The position numbers and the translations under genes were made by a program. A stretch of DNA of 64,000 nucleotides, from the NCBI RefSeq assembly GCF_000144605.1, contig NC_014375.1:434001-498000 (forward strand), given 5' to 3'. Positions 35,740-43,357 of the stretch are shown one piece after another (positions within the stretch are counted from its first letter, which is position 1; each line of letters begins with the position of its first letter). Origin of the DNA: Brevundimonas subvibrioides ATCC 15264. Its GTDB lineage: Bacteria; Pseudomonadota; Alphaproteobacteria; Caulobacterales; Caulobacteraceae. The notes below the pieces were generated by a model, which saw only the letters and a program-made list of their open reading frames with translations, ran no database searches and had not been told where the DNA came from.

Positions 35740-37992
35740 CTAGTAGCGAACCGTCGCCTTGACCATCACGGTCTGGGGCGCGCCGTAGTAGGCGGTGCGG
35801 ATGCCGCCGACCGAGGAGAACTCCTGGGCGTCGGTCTTGTAGACCTCGTCCGACAGGTTCTGGCCGTAGACGCCGACCGAATACCGGTCGGTCGGGTCGT
35901 TCCAGACGATGCGCGCGTCGTACAGCAGGTAGCCGTCCTGGAACACGCCGGGCAGCTGCACGTCCGAGTTGACCGGCGTGTTGTCGACCGCCAGCGCCAT
36001 CGAGGAGCGATAGCGAACCGCGCCGCCGAAGGTGAAGTTCGAGCCGCCGTCCAGGTCCAGGACGTACTGCATGCCGTAGCGGACCGTCCATTTCGGCGAG
36101 AAGGCCGGGGTCTGGAAGGCGCGGCTGCCGTTGAACGCCGTGAAGCGGGCGTCGCGGAAGGTGTCGTATTCCGCGTTCAGCAGGCCGATCTGGGCGTCCA
36201 TGGTGAAGGCGGGATAGGGCTGGGCGATCATTTCCAGCTCGGCCCCGTTGATCTTCAGCTCGCCGGCGTTGATCACCGACAGGACGGCGACCGGCAGGTT
36301 GGTGATCGGGTCGGTCTCCAGCCCCGACACGCGGGCCTGGAAGTCCTGGTAGTTGGTCTGGAACACGGTGCCGTTCAGCCGCAGGCGACCGTCCATCGAC
36401 GTGGTCTTGACGCCGATCTCATAGGTGTCGGCGGTTTCCGGCGCATATTCGGTCGCCTCGGCCGCCGAGTTCGCACGGCCGTTGTAGCCGCCCGACTTGA
36501 AGCCCTGGGCGAAGCGGGCATAGGCCAGCACGTCCGGCGTGATCTGGTAGTCGGCCGACAGCATGACCGAGGTGTCGTCGTACTCGGCGACCGGCGGACG
36601 GAACGGGAAGGTCGCGTTGAAGGCCGGCAGGGCGCTGAAGAAGGTCGAGGTGGTGCGGACGTAGTCCTTTTCCTCTTCCGTGTAGCGGACGCCGCCCGAC
36701 AGCCGCAGCTGGTCGGTGACCGAATAGGTCAGGTTGGCGTAGACCGCCTTGGAGGTGGTCTCCAGCGTGTCGTCGACCGTGCGCAGGAAGCCGGAGTTCA
36801 GGAACAGGGCGCCCAGCAGGTCGTCGGCATAGGCCTCCTGATGCGAATCCACGTTTTCCTTCAGGTAGTACAGGCCGCCGACCGCGCTGATCGGGCCGGA
36901 GGTGTAGTTCAGCTGGAACTCCTGGCTGACCTGGTCCTGATCGACGGCGACCAGGGCCGAGGTGACCTCGCGCGCCGTGGCGTCGAAGTCGATGTAGTCG
37001 TCCGTGTTCAGCTTGCGATAGGCCGTGATCGACCGGAGGGTGAGGCTGTCGCTGATGTCCCAGGCGATGTTGGCCGAGATGCCGCGCGATTCCAGACGGG
37101 TGGAGTTCGGCAGGCCGGGATCGACCACGGTCTGGAAGTTGTACTCCGGCAGGGGCGACGGCACGGCGACGATCGTCTGGCCGCTCGAGCCGACCAGGCT
37201 GTTTGTGGCCTGGCCGACCGTCAGGCCGGCGTCGTCGTTCGAATAGTCGGCGATGATGTCGATGCGCAGGTTGTCGGCCGGGTCCCAGGCCAGGGTGCCG
37301 CGCACCGCGGTGGAGTCCTTGTCGTTGTACTCCGCGCCCGTCACCGGGTTGGTGACGTAGCCGTCGCGGGTCGAGCGCAGGGCCGACAGGCCGAAGGCCA
37401 GCTGGTCGGTGATCGGGCCGGACACGGCGCCCTGGACGTCGATCATGTTGTAGTCGCCGTACGCGACCGAACCGCGCCCGCGCCACTCCTGGCCCGGACG
37501 ACGCGACACCAGCTTCAGCGCTCCGCCGATGGTGTTCTTGCCGTAAAGGGTCCCCTGCGGCCCGCGCAGCACCTCGACGCGCTCCACGTCCAGCAGATCG
37601 AACTGCGTCCCCCGGATCCGGCTGTAGTAGACGTCGTCGACATAGACCCCCACCGCCGGATCAAACGTCTGCAACGCATCCGGCTGACCCACGCCGCGAA
37701 TGTAGATGTTGGTCGCGTTGGACGACCCACGGCCCTGGACGATGTTCAGGTTCGGCACCGCACCCTGGAGGTCCAGCACCTGCTGCGCTCCGCGGCGTTC
37801 CAGCGACTCACCCGAAAAGGCCGACACGGCCAGCGGCACCGTCTGGACCGATTCCTCGGAGCGGCGGGCGGTGACGACGATGTCCTCGACGGTCGTCTGT
37901 TCGTCCGACTGGGCGTCCTGCGCCATCGTCATCGACGACGCCGCGCTCCATGCCGCGCCAGCCAGCAGCACACTCTTCATGAATCTGTTCAT
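35740..37992 (-). CDS. TonB-dependent outer membrane receptor
   Basis: 750 residues from the ATG at 37992, chosen for the GGATGGGG site six bases before it; 38004 is an alternative. The signal peptide is MNRFMKSVLLAGAAWSAASSMTMAQ. The TonB box region is VEDIVVTARRSEES, and the plug follows (AVPNLNIVQGRGSSNATNIYIRGVGQ, VEVLRGPQGTLYGKNTIGGAL) up to about residue 160. Then comes a 22-strand barrel ending in the aromatic MVKATVRY. It imports a ligand using TonB energy. The plug style fits the Caulobacterales receptors for plant or aromatic compounds, but the ligand is not determinable. Confidence 0.94.
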   Translation of the reverse strand: MNRFMKSVLLAGAAWSAASSMTMAQDAQSDEQTTVEDIVVTARRSEESVQTVPLAVSAFSGESLERRGAQQVLDLQGAVPNLNIVQGRGSSNATNIYIRGVGQPDALQTFDPAVGVYVDDVYYSRIRGTQFDLLDVERVEVLRGPQGTLYGKNTIGGALKLVSRRPGQEWRGRGSVAYGDYNMIDVQGAVSGPITDQLAFGLSALRSTRDGYVTNPVTGAEYNDKDSTAVRGTLAWDPADNLRIDIIADYSNDDAGLTVGQATNSLVGSSGQTIVAVPSPLPEYNFQTVVDPGLPNSTRLESRGISANIAWDISDSLTLRSITAYRKLNTDDYIDFDATAREVTSALVAVDQDQVSQEFQLNYTSGPISAVGGLYYLKENVDSHQEAYADDLLGALFLNSGFLRTVDDTLETTSKAVYANLTYSVTDQLRLSGGVRYTEEEKDYVRTTSTFFSALPAFNATFPFRPPVAEYDDTSVMLSADYQITPDVLAYARFAQGFKSGGYNGRANSAAEATEYAPETADTYEIGVKTTSMDGRLRLNGTVFQTNYQDFQARVSGLETDPITNLPVAVLSVINAGELKINGAELEMIAQPYPAFTMDAQIGLLNAEYDTFRDARFTAFNGSRAFQTPAFSPKWTVRYGMQYVLDLDGGSNFTFGGAVRYRSSMALAVDNTPVNSDVQLPGVFQDGYLLYDARIVWNDPTDRYSVGVYGQNLSDEVYKTDAQEFSSVGGIRTAYYGAPQTVMVKATVRY

Positions 37993-38171
37993 GCGAAACC
38001 CCATCCTTTGTTCGTTTCCAGCCGTTGGACGCTTTTATTCAGCGTTCGATGATTTTCGCGAAACTGACGGCCTTTGGTCCCGGTGTCAAACAGCAGCGCT
38101 TCCGGAACGGAAAGTCGACGGCGGCTGTGGCGCCGTTGCACCGACGTCGTGCCCGTGCCTAGCTTGATGCG
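37993..38171. promoter_or_regulatory. Divergent promoter region between TonB receptor and TetR genes
   Basis: 179 bases between two divergent starts, with a lower-GC stretch (38015-38065, including TTTTATTCAGCG and GATGATTTTCGCG). It must carry both promoters. I see no convincing TetR-type palindrome; the region is called from gene layout only. Confidence 0.4.
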
Positions 38172-38885
38172 ATGACAAAGTTCGATGTCCCGCCCCTCAC
38201 GCCCGCCGTTCCGGCCAGGCGAGGCCGACCCCCCAAGGTCAAGGCCCAGTCCGTGGGCGGCGACACCCGCGAGTCCATCCTCGACGCGGCCGAGGACCTG
38301 TTCTCCAAGCACGGATTCTATGGGGTCACGATCCGCGAGGTGGCGCGCGAGGCCGGGGTCGATACGGCTCTGGTTCACTACTATTTCGGGGCCAAGCGGG
38401 GGCTGTTCGACGCGGTCTTCCTGCGCCGGGCCGAGGTCTGGAACGACGAGCGGGTGGCGGCGATCAACCGTTATGCCCTGGCGAATGCCGGGTCGATGAC
38501 GCTGGAAGGTCTGCTGCGCGCGTTCCTGGATCCGCCGTTCCAGTGGTCGCTGAAGGGTGGGCCGGGGTGGAAGCACTATGCCGCCCTGGTGGCGCAGACC
38601 AACGCCAATCCGACTTTCGGGGGGGAAACCATGGCCCGTTATTTCGACCCGGCCATCCGCCGGCTGATCGAACTGATCCGGACCCTGCTGCCGGAGGCGC
38701 GTGAGGTCGATCTCTACTGGGCCTGGCACAATCTTTCGGGGGCCCTGACCCTGACGCTGGGCGAGACGGGACGCCTGGACCGGCTGTCGGACGGGCTGTG
38801 CCGATCCGGCGATCTGGAGACGGCCTGCGACTACATGGTCCGCTTCGCCGCCGCCGGATTCCGCGCGGTCTGCGAGAAAGCCTAG
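38172..38885 (+). CDS. TetR/AcrR family transcriptional regulator
   Basis: 237 residues. A Pro-rich, basic lead (residues 1-30: PARRGRPPKVKAQ) precedes the TetR helix-turn-helix: TRESILDAAEDLFSKHGFYGVTIREVAREAGVDTALVHYYFGAKRGLF (about 32-80). The C-terminal ligand domain (WKHYAALVAQTNANPTF, YFDPAIRRLIELIRTLLPEA) is of the class often controlling aromatic or lipid metabolism. It diverges from the TonB receptor, which is the obvious target with the downstream MFS gene. The TAG stop is followed at once by a shortened 42-base element. Confidence 0.9.
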   Translation: MTKFDVPPLTPAVPARRGRPPKVKAQSVGGDTRESILDAAEDLFSKHGFYGVTIREVAREAGVDTALVHYYFGAKRGLFDAVFLRRAEVWNDERVAAINRYALANAGSMTLEGLLRAFLDPPFQWSLKGGPGWKHYAALVAQTNANPTFGGETMARYFDPAIRRLIELIRTLLPEAREVDLYWAWHNLSGALTLTLGETGRLDRLSDGLCRSGDLETACDYMVRFAAAGFRAVCEKA

Positions 38886-38910
38886 GGCGCTACGGCTCGC
38901 GGCTTAAGCG
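38886..38910 (-). repeat. Shortened variant of the family A element after tetR
   Basis: GGCGCT, then ACGGCTCGCGGC, then TTAAGCG: both outer arms of the 42-base element are recognisable, and the inner hairpin is reduced. Like copy 1 after mdh it begins on the base following a TAG stop, in the identical context TAGGGCGCT. Confidence 0.45.
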
Positions 38911-38919
38911 ATCCCGTTG

Positions 38920-39450
38920 TCATCCCAGGAAGACACGCCACATCAATCGGCCGGGAAAGAATGTGAACATGCCCGCGATCAGCAGGGCTCCGACGAACAG
39001 CCCTGTCATCCGGCTCCGGTGTGCAGCGACGTTATGGGTCCGGGCGGCGTAGAGGGCCATCGGCAGGATGATGAGGGTCCAGCCGGTCAACAGGTGGATC
39101 CACGAGAATGACCCGGGATTGATGCTCCGGATGAAGAGCGAACTGAGGGCAACGGTCGCCATGGCGGCGGCCCAGGTCCAGCCGAGGGTCCGGTGGAGGG
39201 TGTTGCCCTTGACCCCCGCCAGCAGGACGACACCGATCCCCAAAGCCAGCGTGGCCGCGCCGATGTGGACCTGCAGCACCGGGGCCTGCTCCGCCAGAAG
39301 GGCCCAGTCGGGCGCATGCAGGCGCACGGGCAGCCCCCAGCCCGGCGCAAGCACCAACAAAAGCCACGCCAGAACGGCCGCCGCGATCAGGGGCGGGCCG
39401 AAGGTCAGGGTCTGGCGAAGCGGGCCCTGCGTCGGGATCAGGTGAGTCAT
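38920..39450 (-). CDS. DUF2306-type integral membrane protein
   Basis: 176 residues with four to five membrane helices (AAVLAWLLLVLAPGWG, LQVHIGAATLALGIGVVLLAG, LTGWTLIILPMALYAA, MTGLFVGALLIAGMF). The stretch KGNTLHRTLGWTWAAAM, His-containing and at the membrane edge, with RSINPGSFSWIHLL and AAHRSRMTGLF, is the DUF2306 pattern. Conserved His residues suggest haem or metal binding, but no activity is known. The start ATG at 39450 keeps the first helix. It lies downstream of a DUF2141 gene on the same strand; the 101-base gap between them has nothing notable apart from a short palindrome. Confidence 0.78.
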   Translation of the reverse strand: MTHLIPTQGPLRQTLTFGPPLIAAAVLAWLLLVLAPGWGLPVRLHAPDWALLAEQAPVLQVHIGAATLALGIGVVLLAGVKGNTLHRTLGWTWAAAMATVALSSLFIRSINPGSFSWIHLLTGWTLIILPMALYAARTHNVAAHRSRMTGLFVGALLIAGMFTFFPGRLMWRVFLG

Positions 39451-39551
39451 GGGGTCGGTCCTTGCGAAGTCCGGGGACCGTTCCCCGTCCCGCGGCCTCC
39501 GGCCAGCGTCCTTGCGCCGTCGACCACCCGCCGTTCGCGAACGGGCACGCC

Positions 39552-39962
39552 CTAACGCAGGGTGAAGGCTCCTCTGGCCCCACGGGTCGGGACATCGATC
39601 GCGGCGGCGTCGAAGGGCGGCGGTCCGAACCGGCCGCGCGCGTCGTTGGAGAAGCCATAGGCCTCCTTCGGCACGCCGATCGGCCACAGGGTCAGGTCGC
39701 CGTTGCCGTCCGTGTCATGAAACGCCGCGACCGCATACCGGCCGGGTGCCAGCCCCGGGATCACGACCGAGGTCACCGGTCCGTTGCGCGGTACGGTCCG
39801 GGTCGCGACCGGTCCCTCGCCGCTCCGGAAGGACGCGGCATCGCGATAGACGGCCACCGCGATCGACCCGCCGCTGCCCCGGGACGCGATGTCCAGCGTC
39901 AGGTCCGATGCCACGGCCGGGCTCGCCAGGACCGTGACGATCGCCGCGATTGCCAACTTCAT
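39552..39962 (-). CDS. DUF2141 secreted protein, copy 1
   Basis: 136 residues. The signal peptide (MKLAIAAIVTVLASPAVASD) sets the start at 39962. The mature part is one DUF2141 domain: SIAVAVYRDAASF, then GRYAVAAFHDTDGNGDLTLWPIGVPKEAYGFSNDARG and PPPFDAAAIDV. The Asp/Asn-rich FHDTDGNGD turn could bind Ca2+, and the fold is expected to be a beta-sandwich. Function is unknown. A second copy with the same layout is at 42383, on the far side of a LytTR regulator and a carotenoid oxygenase. It diverges from the LytTR gene with 70 bases between starts. Confidence 0.85.
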   Translation of the reverse strand: MKLAIAAIVTVLASPAVASDLTLDIASRGSGGSIAVAVYRDAASFRSGEGPVATRTVPRNGPVTSVVIPGLAPGRYAVAAFHDTDGNGDLTLWPIGVPKEAYGFSNDARGRFGPPPFDAAAIDVPTRGARGAFTLR

Positions 39963-40032
39963 CGAAACGCCTTTTGGTGATCTGCGCCCGCCCCGACCCC
40001 TGATGCCATCCGCCGGAGCCGTCCGTCCAGCC

Positions 40033-40815
40033 ATGACCGTCACGCCTGCCCCGACCGCAGCCCGCCCTGTCCGTCCGATGAATGTCGGTCTGGCGCGGGG
40101 ACTGGGCGTCGCCGCTGCCGCCGGCGTGGTGCTGGCGCTGACCGGCGCGTTCGGCACCGTCGGGGTACCGCTCTGGCTGAGGCTGGCCTACTGGGTCCCG
40201 GTGATGCTGGCCGGGGCGTCCTGGGGACACGTGTGCTCGCGCATCGTCGATCGCTGGATCGACATGGACGAGCGACCCTGGCTGACGGTCCTGGCCCTGA
40301 CGGCCACCATCACCGGGCCGGTCTCCCTGCTGGTGTGGCTTGCCACCGGACTGGTGTTCGAGGGTCAGGTCTATCCGCTGTCGTCCCTGCCCCTGATGAT
40401 CGGTCCGGTGCTGACGATCACGGCCGTCATGAGCGCCATCAACGTCTTCCTCGGCAAGGCCCAGCCGGTCCAGACCCATGCCGCCCCGACCGGCACGGCT
40501 CCCGCCCGGTTCCCCGACCGCCTGCCGATGAAGCTGAGAGGAGCCACGATCCGCGCGGTCCAGGCCGAGGACCACTATCTGCGTATCCACACCGATCGCG
40601 GGTCCGACCTGATCCTGATGCGACTGTCCGACGCTCTGGACGAACTGGAAGGTCTGGAAGGCTCCCAGACCCACCGCAGCTGGTGGGTGGCCCGCGACGC
40701 CGTGCGCGACATTTCCCGGGGGGACGGCCGCGCGACCCTGACCCTGGACGGGGGCCTGACCGCGCCGGTCAGCCGCCGCTATGCCCGGGCTCTCCGAGAG
40801 GCCGGCTGGTACTGA
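40033..40815 (+). CDS. Membrane-anchored LytTR-family DNA-binding regulator
   Basis: 260 residues from ATG 40033 (ATG 40003 is possible; neither has a strong ribosome site). Four hydrophobic helices lie in the N-terminal half (GLGVAAAAGVVLALTGAFG, LAYWVPVMLAGASWG, LTVLALTATITGPVSLLVWLA, MIGPVLTITAVMSAINVFLG). The C-terminal LytTR domain (about residues 163-258) shows IRAVQAEDHYLRIHTDRGSDLILMRLSDALDEL, THRSWWVARDAV and PVSRRYARALREAG. LytTR proteins bind direct repeats in promoters. With the DUF2141 gene divergent and the carotenoid oxygenase convergent, it is the likely regulator of this block. Confidence 0.86.
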   Translation: MTVTPAPTAARPVRPMNVGLARGLGVAAAAGVVLALTGAFGTVGVPLWLRLAYWVPVMLAGASWGHVCSRIVDRWIDMDERPWLTVLALTATITGPVSLLVWLATGLVFEGQVYPLSSLPLMIGPVLTITAVMSAINVFLGKAQPVQTHAAPTGTAPARFPDRLPMKLRGATIRAVQAEDHYLRIHTDRGSDLILMRLSDALDELEGLEGSQTHRSWWVARDAVRDISRGDGRATLTLDGGLTAPVSRRYARALREAGWY

Positions 40816-40837
40816 GTCCGGGGGCGATCGGGGTCCG

Positions 40838-42304
40838 TCACCCGCGCCAGGCCCCATGGAATCCGGCAGGCAGGGCCACATCGGCGCGCCAGGTGGCGAC
40901 CGGACCGTCCTCGACGCGCGCGACGTCGAACACATGCAGCTCCGTCACCCCTTCGGCCAGATTGATCGACGGCGCGACCAGCCAGGCGTCGCGCTCGGCG
41001 GTCGTGCCCGGTTTGGGCACGAAGACGGCTTCCTCCATGATCTGGGTGTCGTCGAAGGCGAAGGCGTGATTGCGCCCGGTCCTCCAGTCCTGGATCGCCA
41101 GTCCGTTGGGCAGGGGCCGTCCGCCGCGCTCGCCGGCCACATGGACGGTCAGGTCGCGGGCCAGGCCGGCCCGGCGGGGATCGCCCTTCGGGAACTCGGC
41201 GGTCACGCCGGACGAGGCCATCCCAGCCCGGCCGTCGGGATGCAGGGTCACCAGTTTCAGGACGCTCGGCTGGCCGGGCACCGTGCCACGCCCGGCGACC
41301 AGGACCCGCGCCCCCTCGATGGCGAAGGTGTTGTCGATATTGGCCGCGACGTCGAACCGGATCGTGCCGTCCGCCTCCTCCCAGCCATCGCCCAGATGGA
41401 AGAACGAGAAGGTCTCCAGTTCGTACAGCCGCGTGCGGGTCAGGTCGGCCTTGTCGACCACCAGGACCTGGGTACCCAGCTCCGGCTTCCAGGCGAACTG
41501 GGTCAGGAACGGCATGGCCCGGTGGTCGAACACCCAAGGCTGCAGCACGAAGATCAGCGATCGCTCGGTGGCCGTGAAGTCATGCAGGTAGCTGGCGCGG
41601 GGCAGGGTGACGACCTGGGCGTCGATCAGGCTGCCGTCGCGGTTCAGATGCCAGACGATGGCCTGTTCGCCATTGGTGCCGACGTTCCAGATGGTGCCGT
41701 CCGGCGCGAAGCGCGGGTGGGCCTGGAACGGCATGCTCTTCAGGTCGGGTCGCAGGGTGACGAAGTCCTCGGTGGCCAGGGTCGCGGCGTCCATCGCCAG
41801 GGGCGCGCCGCCCTCCCACAGGGCCCAGACCTTGTCGCCGGTGACCATGACGGCGGTGTTGGCGGCGTTCGCGTCGTCGTTCGACCCGATCCGCGCCCGG
41901 GCGTCGCCGGGCGTTCCGAACCCCGGCGTGACGACGGCGTCCAGCTCCGTTTCGGTCCGGCGTTTGGGCGTGTCCGCGAAACGGGCCGCCAGGGTGACGC
42001 CGCCGTCCACCAGACTGAAGGACCGCATCAGCCCGTCGCCATCGAACCAGTGAGTGGCCGATCCGCCGGGCCGGCGGAACTTTCCGGGACCGTTGCGGAA
42101 CAGCGTCCCCTCCAGTCCCGCCGGTGCCCGGCCGTGGACCAGCCGCATGGCGCGGGGGGCGACGTCGCCCTCCAGGTCGGCGGTGGCGAGGGCCCAGGGG
42201 GCGGCGGCGTCCTGGGCGATCGCGGCCCGCACCATTTCGGGCGTGGCGACGGCAGCGGACAGGGCGGCGGCACCCATCAGGAAGTGGCGGCGGGACGGGG
42301 TCAT
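40838..42304 (-). CDS. Carotenoid oxygenase family protein with Tat signal
   Basis: 488 residues. A twin-arginine signal (MTPSRRHFLMGAAALSAAVA) fixes the start at 42304 rather than the in-frame 42343. The seven-blade propeller carries the four iron-binding His in FQAHPRFAPDG, YLHDFTATE, FFHLGDGWE and the C-terminal GFHGAWRG. LFRNGPGKF and HWFDGDGLM are family signatures. These enzymes cleave carotenoid, stilbene or apocarotenoid double bonds with O2. Tat export implies a folded, iron-loaded periplasmic enzyme. It is flanked by the LytTR regulator and the second DUF2141 gene; 78 bases separate it from the latter. Confidence 0.9.
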   Translation of the reverse strand: MTPSRRHFLMGAAALSAAVATPEMVRAAIAQDAAAPWALATADLEGDVAPRAMRLVHGRAPAGLEGTLFRNGPGKFRRPGGSATHWFDGDGLMRSFSLVDGGVTLAARFADTPKRRTETELDAVVTPGFGTPGDARARIGSNDDANAANTAVMVTGDKVWALWEGGAPLAMDAATLATEDFVTLRPDLKSMPFQAHPRFAPDGTIWNVGTNGEQAIVWHLNRDGSLIDAQVVTLPRASYLHDFTATERSLIFVLQPWVFDHRAMPFLTQFAWKPELGTQVLVVDKADLTRTRLYELETFSFFHLGDGWEEADGTIRFDVAANIDNTFAIEGARVLVAGRGTVPGQPSVLKLVTLHPDGRAGMASSGVTAEFPKGDPRRAGLARDLTVHVAGERGGRPLPNGLAIQDWRTGRNHAFAFDDTQIMEEAVFVPKPGTTAERDAWLVAPSINLAEGVTELHVFDVARVEDGPVATWRADVALPAGFHGAWRG

Positions 42305-42382
42305 GGCGGATCTCATGTCAGGGATTTCGGAGTGTGCAGCCACGGTGAGCCGCCGCAGGATGAGCGGCGGCTCGCGGCAGGC

Positions 42383-42808
42383 TCAACGGATGCTGATGGT
42401 CTGTGCGGTGGCTCCCGAGACCGCGAAATGCGCACGATCCCAGCCGGCCGGCCCCATGTTGCCGACGGCATTGTTGGAGAAGGCGAAGGGCTCGGTCGGC
42501 ATGCCGAACGGATTAGTGTCCATCCGGCCATTGCCGTTCACGTCGTGAAAGGCCTTCACGCCATAGTCGCCGTCGGGCAGGCCGTCGAACGTGACCGTGC
42601 GCTCGCCGGCGGCGACGTCGATGCGGGCGGCCCGGACCGGCTGGCCTCCGCCATAGGTTGTCTGGTCGTAGAGGGCGACCATCACGGCGCCGGTGTCCGC
42701 GCGGGTCTCGAAGGTCAGGCTGACGGAAGCGTCGGCACCGGGCTCGGCCGCGAAGGCGGGGGCGGCGGACATGATGACGGCGGCGATCAGGGAAGCGGTG
42801 CGGAACAT
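42383..42808 (-). CDS. DUF2141 secreted protein, copy 2
   Basis: 141 residues. The signal peptide MFRTASLIAAVIMSAAPAFAAE fixes the ATG at 42808. The DUF2141 core GAVMVALYDQTTYGGG, YGVKAFHDVNGNGRMDTNPFGMPTEPFAFSNNAVG and RAHFAV align with copy 1 at 39552. The putative metal turn here is FHDVNGNGRMD. It is upstream of the carotenoid oxygenase on the same strand and probably in its transcript. The 240-base gap to 43048, between this start and the divergent lipoprotein gene, must hold two promoters; I see no clear motif in it. Confidence 0.85.
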   Translation of the reverse strand: MFRTASLIAAVIMSAAPAFAAEPGADASVSLTFETRADTGAVMVALYDQTTYGGGQPVRAARIDVAAGERTVTFDGLPDGDYGVKAFHDVNGNGRMDTNPFGMPTEPFAFSNNAVGNMGPAGWDRAHFAVSGATAQTISIR

Positions 42809-43048
42809 GGCTGGCATCCTCGGGCTTGAAGGTCCGACCACCGGGCCTTCGATGACCCGACCGTGAGCCGGCGGATCGACGGTCGCCAGCCGGTTTGCGG
42901 CGATGCCCGCCCGGTCTTCGCGAATGGCGGCGCACGTCCATCGGCGATGCGTGAATGGCCACCACGGAGACCTTTCCACGCCAACGACCACTTTCCGCAG
43001 GGATGTTTGAGGCGCATCATCGGGGTGTTGCATCCCGGAGACCGTCCC

Positions 43049-43285
43049 ATGACCAAGTCCGCCCCCAAGATTCTGCTCGCCCTGTCCCTCGCCCTTGCCG
43101 CTTCGGCCTGTGCGAGCGCGGGCAGCCGACCCAACAGCTACGCCGCCGAGCTGGCCGAACTGGAGGCAAGCTGCACGGCGCGCGGTGGCATCCTGACGCC
43201 CGCCGAGGTCGGCCGTCAGGTGGGTCGCCCGCAGACGGAATATGCCTGCAGGATCAATGACGGCGGCACACGCCTGCGCAACTGA
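43049..43285 (+). CDS. Small putative lipoprotein
   Basis: 78 residues. The signal MTKSAPKILLALSLALAASACASAGS ends in a plausible lipobox (ASAC, the -3 position being Ala rather than Leu). The mature part is short: LAELEASCTARGGILTPAEVGRQVGRPQTEYACRI, with two Cys that could pair. A GGAG site lies nine bases before the ATG. It is not a named family to me; similar short lipoproteins are common in Caulobacterales. It lies 72 bases before the FAD/NAD(P) gene on the same strand. Confidence 0.68.
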   Translation: MTKSAPKILLALSLALAASACASAGSRPNSYAAELAELEASCTARGGILTPAEVGRQVGRPQTEYACRINDGGTRLRN

Positions 43286-43357
43286 GCGCACGATTCAACC
43301 CCTGTTTGACCGCGCCGACGCAGCGGTTCAGAAGGCCCGGACACAGCGGGGACCTGC

